A stretch of 64,000 nt of DNA from Thioalkalivibrio sp. ALE31 (GCF_000377405.1 NZ_KB905021.1:334038-398037); one strand, 5' to 3'. Shown: positions 26,995 through 37,326, counted from the first letter of the stretch. Translations and numbers: made by a program. The notes: a model not told the origin generated them from the letters alone.

Positions 26995-28257
26995 ATGACC
27001 CGCGTAGTCTACACGGCGCTGCTTGCGTTGCTGACCCCCTTGTTGCTGATCCGCCACGGCTTGCGCAGCCGTCGGGCTTCGGTGCGTGTCCGGCTGGGCG
27101 AGGTCATGGGCTGGGCGCGCGCGCCGGAGCCGGCCGAGATCTGGATTCATGCGGTATCGGTCGGCGAGGTGCTGGCGGCGGAAGCCCTGATTCGCCGGCT
27201 GCTGGACGCCGGCCCGCGGCGCATTCTGGTGACGACCACGACGCCGACCGGTGCCGCCATGCTGACGGAGCGGCTCGGCGGTCAGGTCATGCATCGTTTC
27301 CTGCCACTGGACCTGCCCTGGCTGCAGCGCCGATTCCTGCGTGCCGTGCGACCGCGCGCCATCGTGGTCATGGAGACCGAGATCTGGCCGAACATGCTGG
27401 CGGAGGCGCGGCGTGCCGCGGTGCCGGTCGTGCTGGCGAACGCCCGGATGTCCGGACGTTCGGCCCGACGCTATGCCCGGATCCCGCGGCTGATCGCGCC
27501 GGCCATGAGCGGATTTGACTGGATTGCCTGTCGCAATGCGCTGGACCGGGAGCGCTTCGTCGCCCTTGGGGCCGTGCCCGATCGCGTGACGGTCAATGGC
27601 GATATCAAGTTCGACATCCACATCGAGGAGGACGATCGCCAGGAGGTCCGGTCTCTGCGTCCGGTGGTTGACGGGCGCCCGGTGGTGATTCTCGCCAGTA
27701 CCCATGCCGACGAAGAGGCCCAATTGCTGCCGGGGCTGCACGCCTTGCGCGCTGAGTATCCACGCCTTCTGGTGATCGTGGCACCACGCCATCCGCAGCG
27801 GTTTCCCGAAGTGGCAGACCTGCTGGAACGTTCCGGGCAAAGCTTCATTCGCCGCAGCGAAGGGGTGCCGGATGCCGCCACGCATTTCTGGCTGCTGGAC
27901 ACGCTGGGGGAGTTGAAACGTTTCTTTGGCCTGGCCGATGTCGCCTTTATTGGGGGGTCACTGGTCGGTGTTGGTGGCCACAACCCGCTGGAGGCCGCAT
28001 TGTGGAATTGTCCGGTCGTCATGGGGCCGCATGTCGACAACTTTGAACTTCTGGTGGAACGCATGGAGGCCGCGGATCTGCTATGGCGTTCAAGGAATGC
28101 CGAGGAGGCGGTCGCGCGGATGGCTGCGTGGCTGGGGGAGGATGAGTCCCGACGCGAGATTACTCGGCAGCGCGCAACCGCTTTTATTGCAGAGAATCAG
28201 GGTGCAACGGCGCGTTTACTGGAGTATCTGAACCGACATTCCTTCCCGGGACGATGA
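26995..28257 (+). CDS. waaA: 3-deoxy-D-manno-octulosonic acid (Kdo) transferase
   Basis: 420 residues from the ATG at 26995 (MTRVVYTALLALLTPLLL), a single membrane anchor followed by the GT30 domain. Key segments: IWIHAVSVGEVLAAEALIRR (with the catalytic Glu region), LVTTTTPTGAAM, HRFLPLDLPW, METEIWPN, LANARMSGRS and GGSLVGVGGHNPLEAA. It transfers Kdo from CMP-Kdo to lipid IVA, the step before LpxL acylation, and LpxL is encoded head-to-head next to it. An upstream in-frame start at 26932 would overlap lpxL and lacks support. Confidence 0.96.
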   Translation: MTRVVYTALLALLTPLLLIRHGLRSRRASVRVRLGEVMGWARAPEPAEIWIHAVSVGEVLAAEALIRRLLDAGPRRILVTTTTPTGAAMLTERLGGQVMHRFLPLDLPWLQRRFLRAVRPRAIVVMETEIWPNMLAEARRAAVPVVLANARMSGRSARRYARIPRLIAPAMSGFDWIACRNALDRERFVALGAVPDRVTVNGDIKFDIHIEEDDRQEVRSLRPVVDGRPVVILASTHADEEAQLLPGLHALRAEYPRLLVIVAPRHPQRFPEVADLLERSGQSFIRRSEGVPDAATHFWLLDTLGELKRFFGLADVAFIGGSLVGVGGHNPLEAALWNCPVVMGPHVDNFELLVERMEAADLLWRSRNAEEAVARMAAWLGEDESRREITRQRATAFIAENQGATARLLEYLNRHSFPGR

Positions 28258-28330
28258 CGGCGGGGTGCCGGGTTTTCATATGATCCCGGCGCGCCCGGAT
28301 GCGTGTGCTTGATCGTGGGTGCGCGCGGTA

Positions 28331-28894
28331 TCAGCTGCAACTCCTGCCGGAGCGTCGCAGCCACTGGCCGCATTGGCGGCATTGGTACCGATAGCCGCGC
28401 TTGTTAATGAGAAAGTGTCGGCGGGCGCTCAGGGGCTGGGGACCGCATCCGCATACATAGTCGTACTGGCGCATCGTGCGAGTGGTCAGCGCCGTCGCAT
28501 GCGTGACACTCGGATTGGGGAAACCCAGCGCCCGCATCAGCCCTTTCCATTCGGGGCCATGGGGCCGAACCCTTCGTATGCCGTGGGCGCGGTAGACCAG
28601 CGAGTGGGCCACCTCGTGCGCCACCGTCTCGGGAAAATGCTGATCCCATTCCAGGCTGAAGGCTTCCGGATTGAAGCGCAGGGTTTCCGCATTCTTGCTC
28701 AGGCGCCATTGCCCGGCTGCCCGGCCTTTCAGATCAAATCGAATGGCCGGGAGGTCTTTGCCCGGTGTGCCTTCGATCAAATGATACAGCCGTGCCACCT
28801 CGTCACATATCTGCTTTCTCTTTTCAGGAGAAAGAGTGCGAGCGGACGCTTGTATTTCCTGCGTATTCTTATAATCTTTCTGGCATCGTTCCAT
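28331..28894 (-). CDS. sprT: SprT-family zinc metalloprotease-like protein
   Basis: 187 residues. It has a gluzincin-type HEVAH motif (ETVAHEVAHSLVYRAHG) in a SprT-like domain and a C-terminal zinc ribbon with two Cys pairs (CGC and CRQC). Bacterial SprT is of uncertain function; eukaryotic relatives (Spartan) cleave DNA-protein crosslinks. No good ribosome binding site precedes the ATG. The region immediately upstream (28921-29190) is a 270-bp inverted-repeat element, so its promoter may lie in or next to that insertion. Confidence 0.87.
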   Translation of the reverse strand: MERCQKDYKNTQEIQASARTLSPEKRKQICDEVARLYHLIEGTPGKDLPAIRFDLKGRAAGQWRLSKNAETLRFNPEAFSLEWDQHFPETVAHEVAHSLVYRAHGIRRVRPHGPEWKGLMRALGFPNPSVTHATALTTRTMRQYDYVCGCGPQPLSARRHFLINKRGYRYQCRQCGQWLRRSGRSCS

Positions 28895-28920
28895 GGGTTC
28901 GTATTATTCTGCCGTGGCCA

Positions 28921-29190
28921 AGGGAAACACTGGTTAATGTACACGCTCACGCTCGAGTCGCTTTTGTGTGCGAACAAGGCGCGGTGACTGCCGTGCAGTC
29001 ATTCTGCACAAGGGAGCCGCAACGCCGTTCACGCACAAAAGCGGCCGAGCCCCTTCGGGGTTGGCACCCCAGGTTCCCCAATCCTGCGTTGCCGCCCTTG
29101 CCGGTAGAACCACTACCGGCTGCACACCGCGCCTTGGCTCGGAAAACCTGGGGAGCCAACGTGAGCGTGTACATTAACCAGTGTTTCCCT
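28921..29190. mobile_element. 270-bp non-coding element with perfect 30-bp terminal inverted repeats (MITE-like)
   Basis: The first 30 bases (beginning AGGGAAACACTGG) and the last 30 (ending CCAGTGTTTCCCT) are perfect reverse complements. Further in, CAAGGCGCGGTG and CACCGCGCCTTG form a second 12-base inverted pair. The centre holds smaller hairpins, such as CCGGTAG-AACCA-CTACCGG at 29101-29119. No protein is encoded. Terminal inverted repeats with a short non-coding core are the hallmark of a miniature inverted-repeat transposable element. No clear target duplication is visible at the ends, and I cannot name the parent insertion sequence. It separates sprT from the gene at 29275. Confidence 0.82.
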
Positions 29191-29274
29191 AGTTTTAGAG
29201 AATGGGGCGGGGTTATGAACCCCCTGTGGCCCAGACCTGTCATTGAATCGATTTTCAGAATCCGGGAGTGTTGC

Positions 29275-29721
29275 ATGAGCATGGATAACAAGAAGGCCTC
29301 CGATCTTTCAGCCGAAGAACTCTACGCCCTCGCGCGCCAGCGGGAAAAGGAAGAGGCCGAGCGCAAGGAGGCCGAGCGCCGCCAGAAGCGCGAGAAGCTG
29401 ATGGAAAAGCGCAAGGAGATGCTGGCGCGCCACCGCAAGGAGCTCAACGAGCTGGAGCGCCAGATCCGCGAACTGGGCGGCCGTGTGGGCCGAGCCGCCA
29501 GCACCGGCGGTGGTCGTCGCGGGCGGCGCGCCGGAGGCGAGTCGATCAGCCAGAAGCTGTGCGAGATTGTCGCGAAAAAGCCGGAGATGGGTATCAAGGA
29601 GATCAAGGCCGAGGCCGAGAAGATCGGCCTGGATACCAAGAACATCAGCCAGACCCTGGCCTACCTGAAGCGCCAGGGCCGGCTGAGCTCGCCGCGTCGC
29701 GGGATCTACAAGGCGGCCTGA
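29275..29721 (+). CDS. Coiled-coil plus winged-helix-like protein, function unknown
   Basis: 148 residues. The ATG at 29275 has a GGGAG site 6 bases upstream. Residues about 12-70 are a highly charged, Lys/Glu/Arg-rich helix predicted to form a coiled coil (EKEEAERKEAERRQKREKL and following). A basic Gly/Arg linker (TGGGRRGRRAGG) follows. A C-terminal domain of about 55 residues then looks like a small winged helix (SQKLCEIVAKKPEMGIKEIK ... TKNISQTLAYLKRQGRL). This architecture resembles oligomerising nucleoid-associated DNA-binding proteins such as H-NS relatives, but I see no actual H-NS motif. The name is descriptive only. Confidence 0.7.
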   Translation: MSMDNKKASDLSAEELYALARQREKEEAERKEAERRQKREKLMEKRKEMLARHRKELNELERQIRELGGRVGRAASTGGGRRGRRAGGESISQKLCEIVAKKPEMGIKEIKAEAEKIGLDTKNISQTLAYLKRQGRLSSPRRGIYKAA

Positions 29722-29749
29722 CCGCCCCGCAGATCCGCCCGTTCGATGC

Positions 29750-30898
29750 TCACGGGCGGATCTGCAAGCCCTCCTCCGTACGTGCCAGTTCGCCATCGCC
29801 CGCAAACCAGCGGGCGATGGTCTTTCCGGCGATCTCGTGGCGCCAGCCGCTGCCCAGGCGGCCGGTTGTGCCGTCCCCCTTCAGCAACTCGATGACATCC
29901 TTGCGCTGGGCGATCGCGGCGGCGGTGATCTGGTTGCGTCGCGCGCATTCGCGCAGCAGGGCCATGCCGATGTCGGCCAGGACCTCCTCGGCCTCGGTGA
30001 GCTTCGCCTTCTCCGGGAGCTGTGGCCATTCCTCACGCGGCAGGGCCTGGCCCTCGCGGATCGCCTCCAGCAGTTCTTCCTGACGCGGCGGCTTCATGCC
30101 GTCGGGAAAGCCCCGCAGCTGGTGCAGGGCCGCGGTGTCCTGAGGGGTGCGCCGGGCGATGTCGATCAGGATATCGTCGGCCAGGATCCAGCGTCGCGGG
30201 CGATCACTCGCCTGTGCGGCGCGTTCGCGCCAGGCCGCCACGGCCTTCAGCACGCCGCGCTCGCGCGGCTTGAGCCGCTTGACGCCAGAGACGCGCTGCC
30301 AGGCACCGTCGGGATCCGGTTCGTACAGGGCGGGGTTGCTCAGCGCCTCCATCTCCGGGCGCAGCCAGTGCATGCGGTCGTGGCTCTCCAGTTCATGCAG
30401 CAGGCGCATGAACACCGTGGCCAGAAAGCGCACGTCGTCCGCGGCGTAGTGGATCTGCTGTTCGCTCAGCGGGCGGCGTGACCAGTCCGTGCGGGTCTGG
30501 CTCTTGTCGAGGTCGCGGTCGAGGATCGCCTTGACCAGGTTGGCATAGCCGATCTGCTCGCCGTAGCCGAGCATGCTGGCGGCGATCTGGGTATCGAATA
30601 CCGGGGCGGGGACGCGCCCGAGCTCGCGATACAGGACCTCGAGATCCTGTGATGCCGAATGGAAGACCTTGGTCACGCCGGCATCGAACAGCAGGGGCTC
30701 AAGCAGGCCCATATCCAGCCGCAGCGGGTCGACACAGGCGATCTGGTCGAGGGTGGCCAGCTGGATCAGGCACAGGCGCGGGTAGTAGGTCTTCTCGCGC
30801 ATGAACTCGGTGTCCAGCGCGATCCAGTCGGTCCCGGCAATGGTGTCGAGAAAGCCCTGCAGGGCCTCCGGGGTCTCGATCAGGCCATGATCATGCAT
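29750..30898 (-). CDS. rnd: Ribonuclease D
   Basis: 382 residues, matching the usual 370-390. DEDD-type 3'-5' exoribonuclease acting in tRNA 3' maturation. Catalytic motifs are WIALDTEFMRE (DxE), KVFHSASQDLEVL, and the third motif region HYAADDVRFLATVF (Tyr-x3-Asp). The C-terminal HRDC-like region follows (LKAVAAWRERAAQ and RGFPDGMKPPRQEELLEAI). The start at 30898 overlaps the end of the DUF1244 gene by 8 bases, so the two are cotranscribed on the minus strand. Confidence 0.95.
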   Translation of the reverse strand: MHDHGLIETPEALQGFLDTIAGTDWIALDTEFMREKTYYPRLCLIQLATLDQIACVDPLRLDMGLLEPLLFDAGVTKVFHSASQDLEVLYRELGRVPAPVFDTQIAASMLGYGEQIGYANLVKAILDRDLDKSQTRTDWSRRPLSEQQIHYAADDVRFLATVFMRLLHELESHDRMHWLRPEMEALSNPALYEPDPDGAWQRVSGVKRLKPRERGVLKAVAAWRERAAQASDRPRRWILADDILIDIARRTPQDTAALHQLRGFPDGMKPPRQEELLEAIREGQALPREEWPQLPEKAKLTEAEEVLADIGMALLRECARRNQITAAAIAQRKDVIELLKGDGTTGRLGSGWRHEIAGKTIARWFAGDGELARTEEGLQIRP

Positions 30899-31193
30899 CG
30901 TGCGATTTCTGGCTGGCCTCGAATGCCGCCTTCTGCTCGGGGGTCGCTTCTTGCTGGTAGCGCGCCTTCCATTCGCTGTAGGGCATGCCGTAGACGATCT
31001 CGCGCGCCCCTTCGTAGTCGATCGACTCGCCGCGTTCCTCGGCGGCGGCCACGTACCATTTGGACAGGCAGTTGCGGCAGAAGCCGGCCAGGTTCATCAA
31101 GTCGATGTTCTGCACGTCCTTGCGCTCGTCCAGATGCTGCAGCAGGCGGCGGAATACGGCGGCCTCGATCTCGGTTTGCTTGTTCGTGTCCAT
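30891..31193 (-). CDS. DUF1244 (SMc04008-like) small protein
   Basis: 100 residues. I place the start at ATG 31193 (MDTNKQTEIEAAVFRRLLQH), which has GGAG upstream; the frame stays open to 31226. The body with NIDLMNLAGFCRNCLSKWY and YGMPYSEWKARYQ is the conserved DUF1244 signature (FCRNC). The function is not established. It overlaps rnd, which suggests a link to RNA processing, but that is speculation from context only. Confidence 0.85.
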   Translation of the reverse strand: MDTNKQTEIEAAVFRRLLQHLDERKDVQNIDLMNLAGFCRNCLSKWYVAAAEERGESIDYEGAREIVYGMPYSEWKARYQQEATPEQKAAFEASQKSHDA

Positions 31194-31291
31194 GGCAGGG
31201 CTCCTTGTTTCGGGTTGGCGGGGCACAGTATGCGTGACCGTTCACGCTGCTTCGAGCCGGGCGCGGGTATGTGCACGAATCGGCGTCTCCC

Positions 31292-31783
31292 TCAGGTCAG
31301 GTGCAGGAGCCAGCGCCGGCGCACGTCGCGCAGCAGGAAAAAGATCAGCGGCCAGAGCAGGGCGCTGGTGATCACCGGGGCCCAGTACGTAATCCGGTCC
31401 GGTGGAAAACCGGTAATCCCCTGGGGCCACAGGGCCAGCAGCTTGTACAGGGCGACCAGGATCGCGACCACCATCATCTGCTGCCAGACCGGGTACACCC
31501 GCAGGCGCGGATGGATCTGCAGCACGATGTAGATGATCACCGCCAGGGCGATGGCGTTCTGCCCCAGCAGTTGCCCCATCAGGGTATCCAGCAGTAAGCC
31601 GGCGACAAAGGCGGTCAGGATGCCCACGCGGGTCGGAAACGCCATGGCCCAGTAGATCAGGACCAGTGCCAGCCACTCCGGCCGCGCGGGGCGCAGGGTC
31701 TCGGGGATTGGCACGATGGCCAGGGCCAGGGCCGCCAGCAGGGTCAGCGCCACCGGCCAGGGGATGCCGATGGCGCGGGTCAT
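31292..31783 (-). CDS. mreD: Rod shape-determining protein MreD
   Basis: 163 residues, hydrophobic with five to six predicted membrane segments. It has the conserved MreD sequence ARPEWLALVLIYWAMAFP and a membrane core LDTLMGQLLGQNA. Together with MreB, MreC, RodA and PBP2 it forms the elongasome that directs lateral wall synthesis. The ATG overlaps the mreC stop (ATGA), as in the standard mreBCD operon. Confidence 0.94.
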   Translation of the reverse strand: MTRAIGIPWPVALTLLAALALAIVPIPETLRPARPEWLALVLIYWAMAFPTRVGILTAFVAGLLLDTLMGQLLGQNAIALAVIIYIVLQIHPRLRVYPVWQQMMVVAILVALYKLLALWPQGITGFPPDRITYWAPVITSALLWPLIFFLLRDVRRRWLLHLT

Positions 31784-32709
31784 GGCGTTGCCGGCGCGTT
31801 GTCGTCCGGCTCGGGTTCCGGCGTGAATGCGCCCGGCCTTGCCTCCGCATCCTCATCCAGTTCAAGGGGGGCGATGCCCGGCATGATTCCCTCGGTCCAC
31901 AGCAGCAGGACCTCCCGGGAACGGTCCAGCGCCGCCAGTGGCTCGGCCTGGATGCTCAGAAAGGGCTGGCCCTGCGGGCGCTCGACGGAGGTGACCCGGG
32001 CGACTGGATAGTCGGCCGGGAAACGGCCGCCCAGCCCGGAGGTCAGCAGCAGGTCGCCGGGTTCGACGTCTTCCTGCAGCGGGACGTGGCGCATTTCGAG
32101 GCGTTGCGGGTTGCCGGTCCCGACCACCAGCCCCCGCAGGCCCGTGCGCGCGCTGAGCACCGGCAGGGCGTGGCTGGGATCGGAGATTAGCAGGGCCACG
32201 GAGCTGGTCAGGCGGGTGGACAGGACCTGACCGATCACGCCATCGGCATTGATGACCGGCTGGCCCGCGTAGACGTCGTCCGCGCGCCCCTTGTTGAGCA
32301 CGATCTGCTGGCGGAAGGGGTCCAGGTCCACGGCCAGCAGCTTGGCGATCTCGACGCGTTCCTCGGCCTGCTGCGCGGTATTGAGCAGGGCCCGCAGGCG
32401 GTCGTTCTCCTGCTGCAGGGCCTCGAAACGCAGCTGGCGGGCGCGCAGTTCGGCGTTCTCGCTGCGCAGGATGCGGTTCTCGGTGATCAGGTCCTCGCGG
32501 CGGGTGAACGACTCGAACACCCGGCTGACCGCCCGGACCGGTGCGTCCACCGCGACCTGCAGCGGGTAGGTCACGGTGGCCAGGGTGCTGCGGACAAACT
32601 GCAGTTCATTGACGCGGTGGTCCAGCGCCATCAGCGCCAGGCCCAGCAGGATGACCGCGAGCAGGCGCAGAGTGGGCGAGACACCCAGTCTGAACAGCGG
32701 CTTGCTGAT
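31780..32709 (-). CDS. mreC: Rod shape-determining protein MreC, probable ATC start
   Basis: About 309 residues from an ATC codon at 32707-32709. That codon follows GGAGG by 7 bases and opens ISKPLFRLGVSP followed by the membrane helix LRLLAVILLGLALMALDHRV, exactly the expected MreC N-terminus. The first in-frame ATG is 78 bases further in (32631) and would cut away the membrane anchor; no ATG, GTG or TTG lies between it and the ribosome site. The rest is typical MreC: a coiled coil (about residues 65-105) and the beta-barrel domain with VINADGVIGQV and LLISDPSHALPV. It bridges MreB to the periplasmic wall machinery. Confidence 0.9.
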   Translation of the reverse strand: MSKPLFRLGVSPTLRLLAVILLGLALMALDHRVNELQFVRSTLATVTYPLQVAVDAPVRAVSRVFESFTRREDLITENRILRSENAELRARQLRFEALQQENDRLRALLNTAQQAEERVEIAKLLAVDLDPFRQQIVLNKGRADDVYAGQPVINADGVIGQVLSTRLTSSVALLISDPSHALPVLSARTGLRGLVVGTGNPQRLEMRHVPLQEDVEPGDLLLTSGLGGRFPADYPVARVTSVERPQGQPFLSIQAEPLAALDRSREVLLLWTEGIMPGIAPLELDEDAEARPGAFTPEPEPDDNAPATP

Positions 32710-32811
32710 GGCGTGACCTCCGGTTGCGGATCGCGTCGACGAGGCAGGGTTGCGGGGTGTTGTACCCGCGATCCTGCCGACCAGTTGCGGTCCGGAGTGT
32801 AACCCGAGTCA

Positions 32812-32845
32812 CCGGCCGCGGGAGAGCCAGGGCTCCCGTGGCCGG
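32812..32845 (-). promoter_or_regulatory. Intercistronic hairpin between mreB and mreC
   Basis: 13-bp inverted repeat CCGGCCGCGGGAG / CTCCCGTGGCCGG (one non-Watson-Crick position) with an 8-base loop, 9 bases after the mreB stop. It lacks a T-run, so it is not a classical terminator; it could stabilise mreB mRNA or lower mreC expression. Confidence 0.5.
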
Positions 32846-32853
32846 AGTGGGGG

Positions 32854-33945
<1,092 letters not shown>

Positions 33946-34040
33946 CTAGCAAGCGCCCGGGGTTTGGGCAACAACGGCTTTGTGGTAAGTTTGCGCTCCG
34001 TTTTGCCCGTTGAACTGAACGCAACAGGACCCTTCCCGCC

Positions 34041-34328
34041 ATGTCCGTCGATACCTCCGAAGTCCGGCGCATCGCCCATCTCTCCCGTCTGGCCATGAAC
34101 GACGATCAGGCCCGGGATTTCGCGGGAGGGCTGAGCGATATCTTTGCCTTTGTCGAACAACTGGATGGGGCGGCCATCGAGGGTGTCGAGCCGATGGCCC
34201 ACCCGCTGGATGCCGAGCAGCGTCTGCGTCCGGATGCGGTCACCGAGCCGGACCGGCGCGAGGCCTACCAGGCGATCGCCCCGGCCGTCGAGGGCGGACT
34301 GTATCTGGTCCCGCGCGTGATCGAGTGA
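34041..34328 (+). CDS. gatC: Asp-tRNA(Asn)/Glu-tRNA(Gln) amidotransferase subunit GatC
   Basis: 95 residues, the usual size. GatC is the small subunit that bridges GatA and GatB. Family features are the start DTSEVRRIAHLSRLAMN, then DIFAFVEQLDGAAIEGVEPM and the HPLD motif. It is first of gatCAB, with 81 bases before gatA. The complex amidates misacylated tRNA; the presence of tRNA-Gln and an AsnB gene in this window does not by itself show which tRNAs need it here. Confidence 0.94.
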   Translation: MSVDTSEVRRIAHLSRLAMNDDQARDFAGGLSDIFAFVEQLDGAAIEGVEPMAHPLDAEQRLRPDAVTEPDRREAYQAIAPAVEGGLYLVPRVIE

Positions 34329-34409
34329 TCCCCCGCGCGTGATCCACTCCACGTTGTCACCGTTCTGTTGAATCCGTCACGCTTCTAGCCAGCAAGAGTC
34401 CCCGAAACC

Positions 34410-35864
34410 ATGGCCCAGGAAACCCTGTCCGGCTGGGTGCGCAAGCTCCAGGCCCGCGAGATCAGTTCGCGCGAACTGACCCAGCTGTATCTGGACCGGA
34501 TCGAGCGCCTCGATCCGGAACTGAACAGCTTTATCACCGTGACCGCCGAGCAGGCGCTGGCGCAGGCCGACGCCGCCGATGCGCGTCTGGCCCAGGGCGA
34601 GCAAGCGCCGTTGCTGGGGGTGCCGATCGCGCAGAAGGACATCTTCTGCACCGAGGGCGTGCGCACCTCCTGCGGCTCGCGCATGCTGGATCCGTTCGTC
34701 TCGCCCTATAACGCCACCGTGGTCGAGCGCATGAATGCCGCCGGGGCGGTGATGCTGGGCAAGACCAACATGGACGAATTCGCGATGGGTTCGTCCAACG
34801 AGACCAGTTTCTACGGGCCCGTGCGCAATCCCTGGGATACCGGGCGGGTCCCGGGTGGTTCCTCCGGGGGCTCCGCCGCCGCGGTGGGCGCGCGCCTGGT
34901 GCCGGGGGCCACCGGCACCGACACCGGCGGCTCGATCCGCCAGCCGGCCGCGTTCTGCGGCATTACCGGGCTTAAGCCGACCTACGGCCGCGTCTCGCGC
35001 TACGGGATGATCGCCTTCGCCTCCAGTCTCGACCAGGGCGGGCCGATGGCCGCGACCGCCGAGGACTGCGGCCGGATGCTGAACGCGATGGCGGGCTTCG
35101 ACGAGCGCGACTCCACCAGCGTCGAACGCCCGGCTGAGGACTTCACCGCCGGTCTGAACCAGGACCTCAAGGGCCTGCGCATCGGGCTGCCGACCGAGTT
35201 CTTCGGCGAGGCGGGCCTCGACGAGCGCGTGCGCGGCGTAATCGACGCGGCCATCGAGGTGCTCAAGGGCCGCGGTGCCGAGGTGCGCGAGGTCGGCCTG
35301 CCCAACAGCCACCTGTCGGTGCCGGCCTATTACGTGGTCGCCCCGGCCGAATGCTCCTCCAACCTCGCGCGTTTCGACGGCGTGCGCTATGGCTATCGCT
35401 GCGAGAACCCCGAGGACCTGATGGACCTCTACACCCGCTCGCGCGGGGAGGGCTTCGGCGACGAGGTGAAGCGCCGCATCATGGTCGGCACCTACGTGCT
35501 GTCCGCCGGCTACTACGACGCCTACTACCTGAAGGCGCAGAAGGTCCGCCGTATCATCGCCGACGACTTCCGCCGCGCGTTTGCGGACGTGGACGTGCTG
35601 CTGGCCCCGACCACCCCGGAACTGCCGTTCGCACTCGGTGCCAAGGCCGACCCGGTCAGCATGTATCTGTCCGACATCTACACCATCGCCGCGAACCTCG
35701 CCGGGCTGCCGGCGATGTCGCTGCCGGCCGGCGAGATCGACGGCCTGCCGGTGGGGCTACAACTGATCGGCAACTACTTCGACGAGGCGCGCCTTCTGGG
35801 CGTCGCCCATCAGTATCAGCAAGAGACCGACTGGCACACGCGTGTGCCGGCGGCCTTCGCCTGA
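34410..35864 (+). CDS. gatA: Asp-tRNA(Asn)/Glu-tRNA(Gln) amidotransferase subunit GatA
   Basis: 484 residues. Amidase-signature subunit that releases ammonia from glutamine. The Ser-cisSer-Lys triad is complete: Lys in [13 protein letters not shown], the cis-Ser in [13 protein letters not shown] and the nucleophile Ser in [17 protein letters not shown]. Substrate pocket features ([13 protein letters not shown]) and the C-terminal [14 protein letters not shown] are as expected. gatB follows after 10 bases. Confidence 0.97.
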   Translation: MAQETLSGWVRKLQAREISSRELTQLYLDRIERLDPELNSFITVTAEQALAQADAADARLAQGEQAPLLGVPIAQKDIFCTEGVRTSCGSRMLDPFVSPYNATVVERMNAAGAVMLGKTNMDEFAMGSSNETSFYGPVRNPWDTGRVPGGSSGGSAAAVGARLVPGATGTDTGGSIRQPAAFCGITGLKPTYGRVSRYGMIAFASSLDQGGPMAATAEDCGRMLNAMAGFDERDSTSVERPAEDFTAGLNQDLKGLRIGLPTEFFGEAGLDERVRGVIDAAIEVLKGRGAEVREVGLPNSHLSVPAYYVVAPAECSSNLARFDGVRYGYRCENPEDLMDLYTRSRGEGFGDEVKRRIMVGTYVLSAGYYDAYYLKAQKVRRIIADDFRRAFADVDVLLAPTTPELPFALGAKADPVSMYLSDIYTIAANLAGLPAMSLPAGEIDGLPVGLQLIGNYFDEARLLGVAHQYQQETDWHTRVPAAFA

Positions 35865-35874
35865 GGATCGCCGC

Positions 35875-37308
35875 ATGGAATGGGAAACCGTCATCGGGCT
35901 GGAGATTCATGCCCAGCTCAATACCGTCTCCAAGATCTTTTCCGGGGCGCCCACCGCCTACGGCGCCGAGCCCAACCGCCAGGCCTGCCCGGTGGATCTG
36001 GGCATGCCGGGCGTGCTGCCGGTGCTGAACCAGGGCGCGGTCGAACGGGCCGTGATGCTGGGGCTGGCGATCAACGCCGAGATCACCCCGCGCTCGGTGT
36101 TCGCGCGCAAGAACTACTTTTATCCGGATCTCCCCAAGGGCTACCAGATCTCGCAGTTCGAGCTGCCGATCGTGGGCCTGGGGCACCTGGATATCGAGCT
36201 GGAAGACGGCACGACCAAGCGCATCGGGGTGACCCGCGCGCACCTCGAGGAGGACGCCGGCAAGAGCCTGCACGAGGGCTTCGAGGCGATGACCGGTATC
36301 GACCTCAACCGCGCCGGTACCCCGCTGATCGAGATCGTCTCCGAGCCGGAGCTGCGCTCCGCGAAGGAAGCCGTCGCCTACATGAAGAAGCTGCACTCGC
36401 TGGTGCGCTATCTCGATATCTGCGACGGCAACATGCAGGAAGGCAGCTTCCGCTGTGACGCGAACGTCTCGATCCGACCGAAGGGACAGACCGAGTTCGG
36501 TACCCGCGCGGAACTGAAGAATCTGAACTCCTTCCGCTTCGTCGAGCGCGCGATCAACTTCGAGGTCGAACGCCAGATCGACGTGATCGAGAGTGGCGGC
36601 ACGGTGGTCCAGGAGACCCGCCTGTACGACCCGGACCGCGACGAGACGCGTTCCATGCGCAGCAAGGAAGAGGCCAACGACTACCGCTACTTCCCCGATC
36701 CGGATCTGCTGCCACTGGTCGTGGACAGCGCCTTCATCGAGACCGTGCGCGAAAAGCTCCCGGAGCTGCCGGACGCCAAGCGCGCGCGCTTCGTCGAGCA
36801 GTACGGCCTGTCGGACTACGACGCCGGCGTGCTGACCGCGACCCGCGAGATGGGCGACTTCTACGAGGCCGTGGCCGCCGGCTGCGATGCACCCAAGCTG
36901 GCCGCCAACTGGGTGATGGGCGAATTCTCCGCCGCGCTCAACCGCTCCGAGGTGGAACTGGGGGAGGCCCCGGTCAACGCCGACGGCCTGGCCGGACTGA
37001 TCGCGCGCATCCAGGACGAGACCATCTCCGGCAAGATCGCCAAGGAGGTCTTCGAGGCGATGTGGAACGGCGAGGGCGACGCCGACGCGGTGATCGAGGC
37101 CAAGGGCCTCAAGCAGATCACTGACACCGGCGCGATCGACGCCATCATCGACGAGGTCATGGCCAACAACCCGCAGCAGCTCGAGCAGTACCGCGGCGGC
37201 AAGGACAAGCTGTTCGGCTTCTTCGTCGGCCAGGTGATGAAGGCCACCCAGGGCAAGGCCAACCCGGCCCAGGTCAACGAGCGCCTGAAGGCGAAGCTGG
37301 ACGGTTGA
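35875..37308 (+). CDS. gatB: Asp-tRNA(Asn)/Glu-tRNA(Gln) amidotransferase subunit GatB
   Basis: 477 residues from the ATG at 35875, which follows GAGG and gives the invariant start [17 protein letters not shown]. The glycine-rich ATP-binding/kinase domain contains [39 protein letters not shown] and [11 protein letters not shown]; the C-terminal YqeY-like helical domain that grips tRNA is complete and ends KAKLDG. GatB phosphorylates the misacylated Asp or Glu before amidation. Operon gatC-gatA-gatB. Confidence 0.97.
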   Translation: MEWETVIGLEIHAQLNTVSKIFSGAPTAYGAEPNRQACPVDLGMPGVLPVLNQGAVERAVMLGLAINAEITPRSVFARKNYFYPDLPKGYQISQFELPIVGLGHLDIELEDGTTKRIGVTRAHLEEDAGKSLHEGFEAMTGIDLNRAGTPLIEIVSEPELRSAKEAVAYMKKLHSLVRYLDICDGNMQEGSFRCDANVSIRPKGQTEFGTRAELKNLNSFRFVERAINFEVERQIDVIESGGTVVQETRLYDPDRDETRSMRSKEEANDYRYFPDPDLLPLVVDSAFIETVREKLPELPDAKRARFVEQYGLSDYDAGVLTATREMGDFYEAVAAGCDAPKLAANWVMGEFSAALNRSEVELGEAPVNADGLAGLIARIQDETISGKIAKEVFEAMWNGEGDADAVIEAKGLKQITDTGAIDAIIDEVMANNPQQLEQYRGGKDKLFGFFVGQVMKATQGKANPAQVNERLKAKLDG

Positions 37309-37326
37309 TGCGCGGACCGCGATCCC

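Noticed and set aside
28765-29274. N-terminal extension of the coiled-coil protein through the inverted-repeat element
   Set aside because: The frame is open but crosses the non-coding element. The ATG at 29275 with GGGAG and the start of the charged helix mark the real beginning.
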